From Choristoneura fumiferana (taxonomy: Eukaryota; Arthropoda; Insecta; Lepidoptera; Tortricidae): 64,000 nucleotides of DNA. The translations under genes and the position numbers were made by a program. Below, piece after piece: positions 63,367 through 64,000 of the stretch. The notes below the pieces were generated by a model. It had not been told where the DNA came from. It saw nothing but the letters and a program-made list of their open reading frames with translations, and made no database searches. Position 1 is the stretch's first letter. Each line of letters starts with the position of its first letter. The DNA lies in contig NC_133480.1 in assembly GCF_025370935.1 (NCBI RefSeq), positions 360,054-424,053 on the forward strand, read 5' to 3'.

Positions 63367-64000
63367 TTGAGCCTATTCTGGCCCATTGCTGAACTAAGGT
63401 CTCCTCCGATATTTCCACTGCTCTCTGTCCCCTGTATATACGTACAAGAGCCAGTCTGTCAATAAGCATTAGTTATTGTTAAAAAAATACGTCATTTTTA
63501 ATTGCCATATCCTGTATATTATTGTGAAAATACAGGATAAGGGATAAACAGCCTATGCTTTTTCTTTTTCTCTATGCAATAGATGTATTTAAACTTTAAA
63601 AAAAAATAAAAAAATGACGTTTCTTGTACATATGAAGATCCTCTTAATTTTGTTTATTTTTATACGTGTTATTAAAACTATATTCATCAAAAAAAAAATC
63701 GTGTCAGCATCATCTAACTGTCAAAACTACAACTGGACTAACTGTCTGCGCCCACGCAGCCCTTGTCGGCAAAAGAGGTTCTGTCTTTGTCTGCAATTTG
63801 GACCAACACAGTGCGTGTTAATTTGTGTATCCGTTATAACAACAATAGATTGATTGTTATGATTATTTTTTATGATTAGAAGAGTCTTTTTACTTTTTTT
63901 TATAACTGCGAATTTATGCATACGAATGAATGTGTATTTCACAAGAACTGGTAACATTTCGACATTTCTACCGATTTACGAATAAAATAGGTGGCGACTC
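63367..64000. other. Unassigned end of window
   Basis: 63368-63430 (CCTATTCTGGCCCATTGCTG, AACTAAGGTCTCCTCCGATA) looks like an inverted LINE tail. Short frames near 63614-63957 have no motif. Confidence 0.45.

Overview
The window looks like one stretch of a moth or butterfly (Lepidoptera) nuclear genome. It is AT-rich and almost wholly non-coding, and it is packed with short repeats. These include tRNA-derived SINEs with ATG/CAT-rich tails, Helitron-like copies ending in CTAGT, a CR1-type LINE end with a (TCTAA)n tail, RTE-type LINE 3' ends, and many hairpin-shaped MITEs. The order is inferred from the repeat landscape; I cannot name a species.

Only one convincing protein-coding segment is visible. 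It is a 61-codon first coding exon at 22101-22283 (+) that begins a GAS2-like (Drosophila pickled eggs, pigs) cytoskeletal linker protein. It has a clear splice acceptor at its 5' side and a GTAAGT donor in phase 0. No second exon was found downstream, so 22284-64000 is best read as intron or intergenic sequence. The DNA upstream of 22082 is intron or 5' flank of the same gene.

Layout. 1-7.0 kb: sparse, with Helitron-like copies, a hAT-like MITE, a 140-bp hairpin and a CR1 LINE end. 7-16.4 kb: a dense run of hairpin MITEs, two of them end to end, an old interspersed repeat and a triple nest. 16.9-22 kb: retroposons, including a SINE flanked by a 69-bp direct duplication, tRNA-like composite elements, and a nested MITE ending about 60 bp before the coding exon. 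22-31 kb: the exon, then SINEs, two of them in inverted configurations. 31-39 kb: a common interspersed repeat, a MITE whose arm has grown into a 67-bp satellite, a 1.6-kb foldback element, a TGTCGG-type transposon and a second tRNA-like composite. 39-58 kb: scattered SINEs, LINE ends, Helitron-like copies and a GC-rich double hairpin. 58-64 kb: a SINE split by two MITEs, further SINEs and MITEs.

The genes do not form a pathway; this is intronic or intergenic transposon accumulation around one exon. The most unusual structures are the MITE-derived satellite, a self-nested hairpin element, the 69-bp duplication around a SINE, the tRNA-like composites and the TGTCGG elements. All family assignments are by eye; no database search was run.
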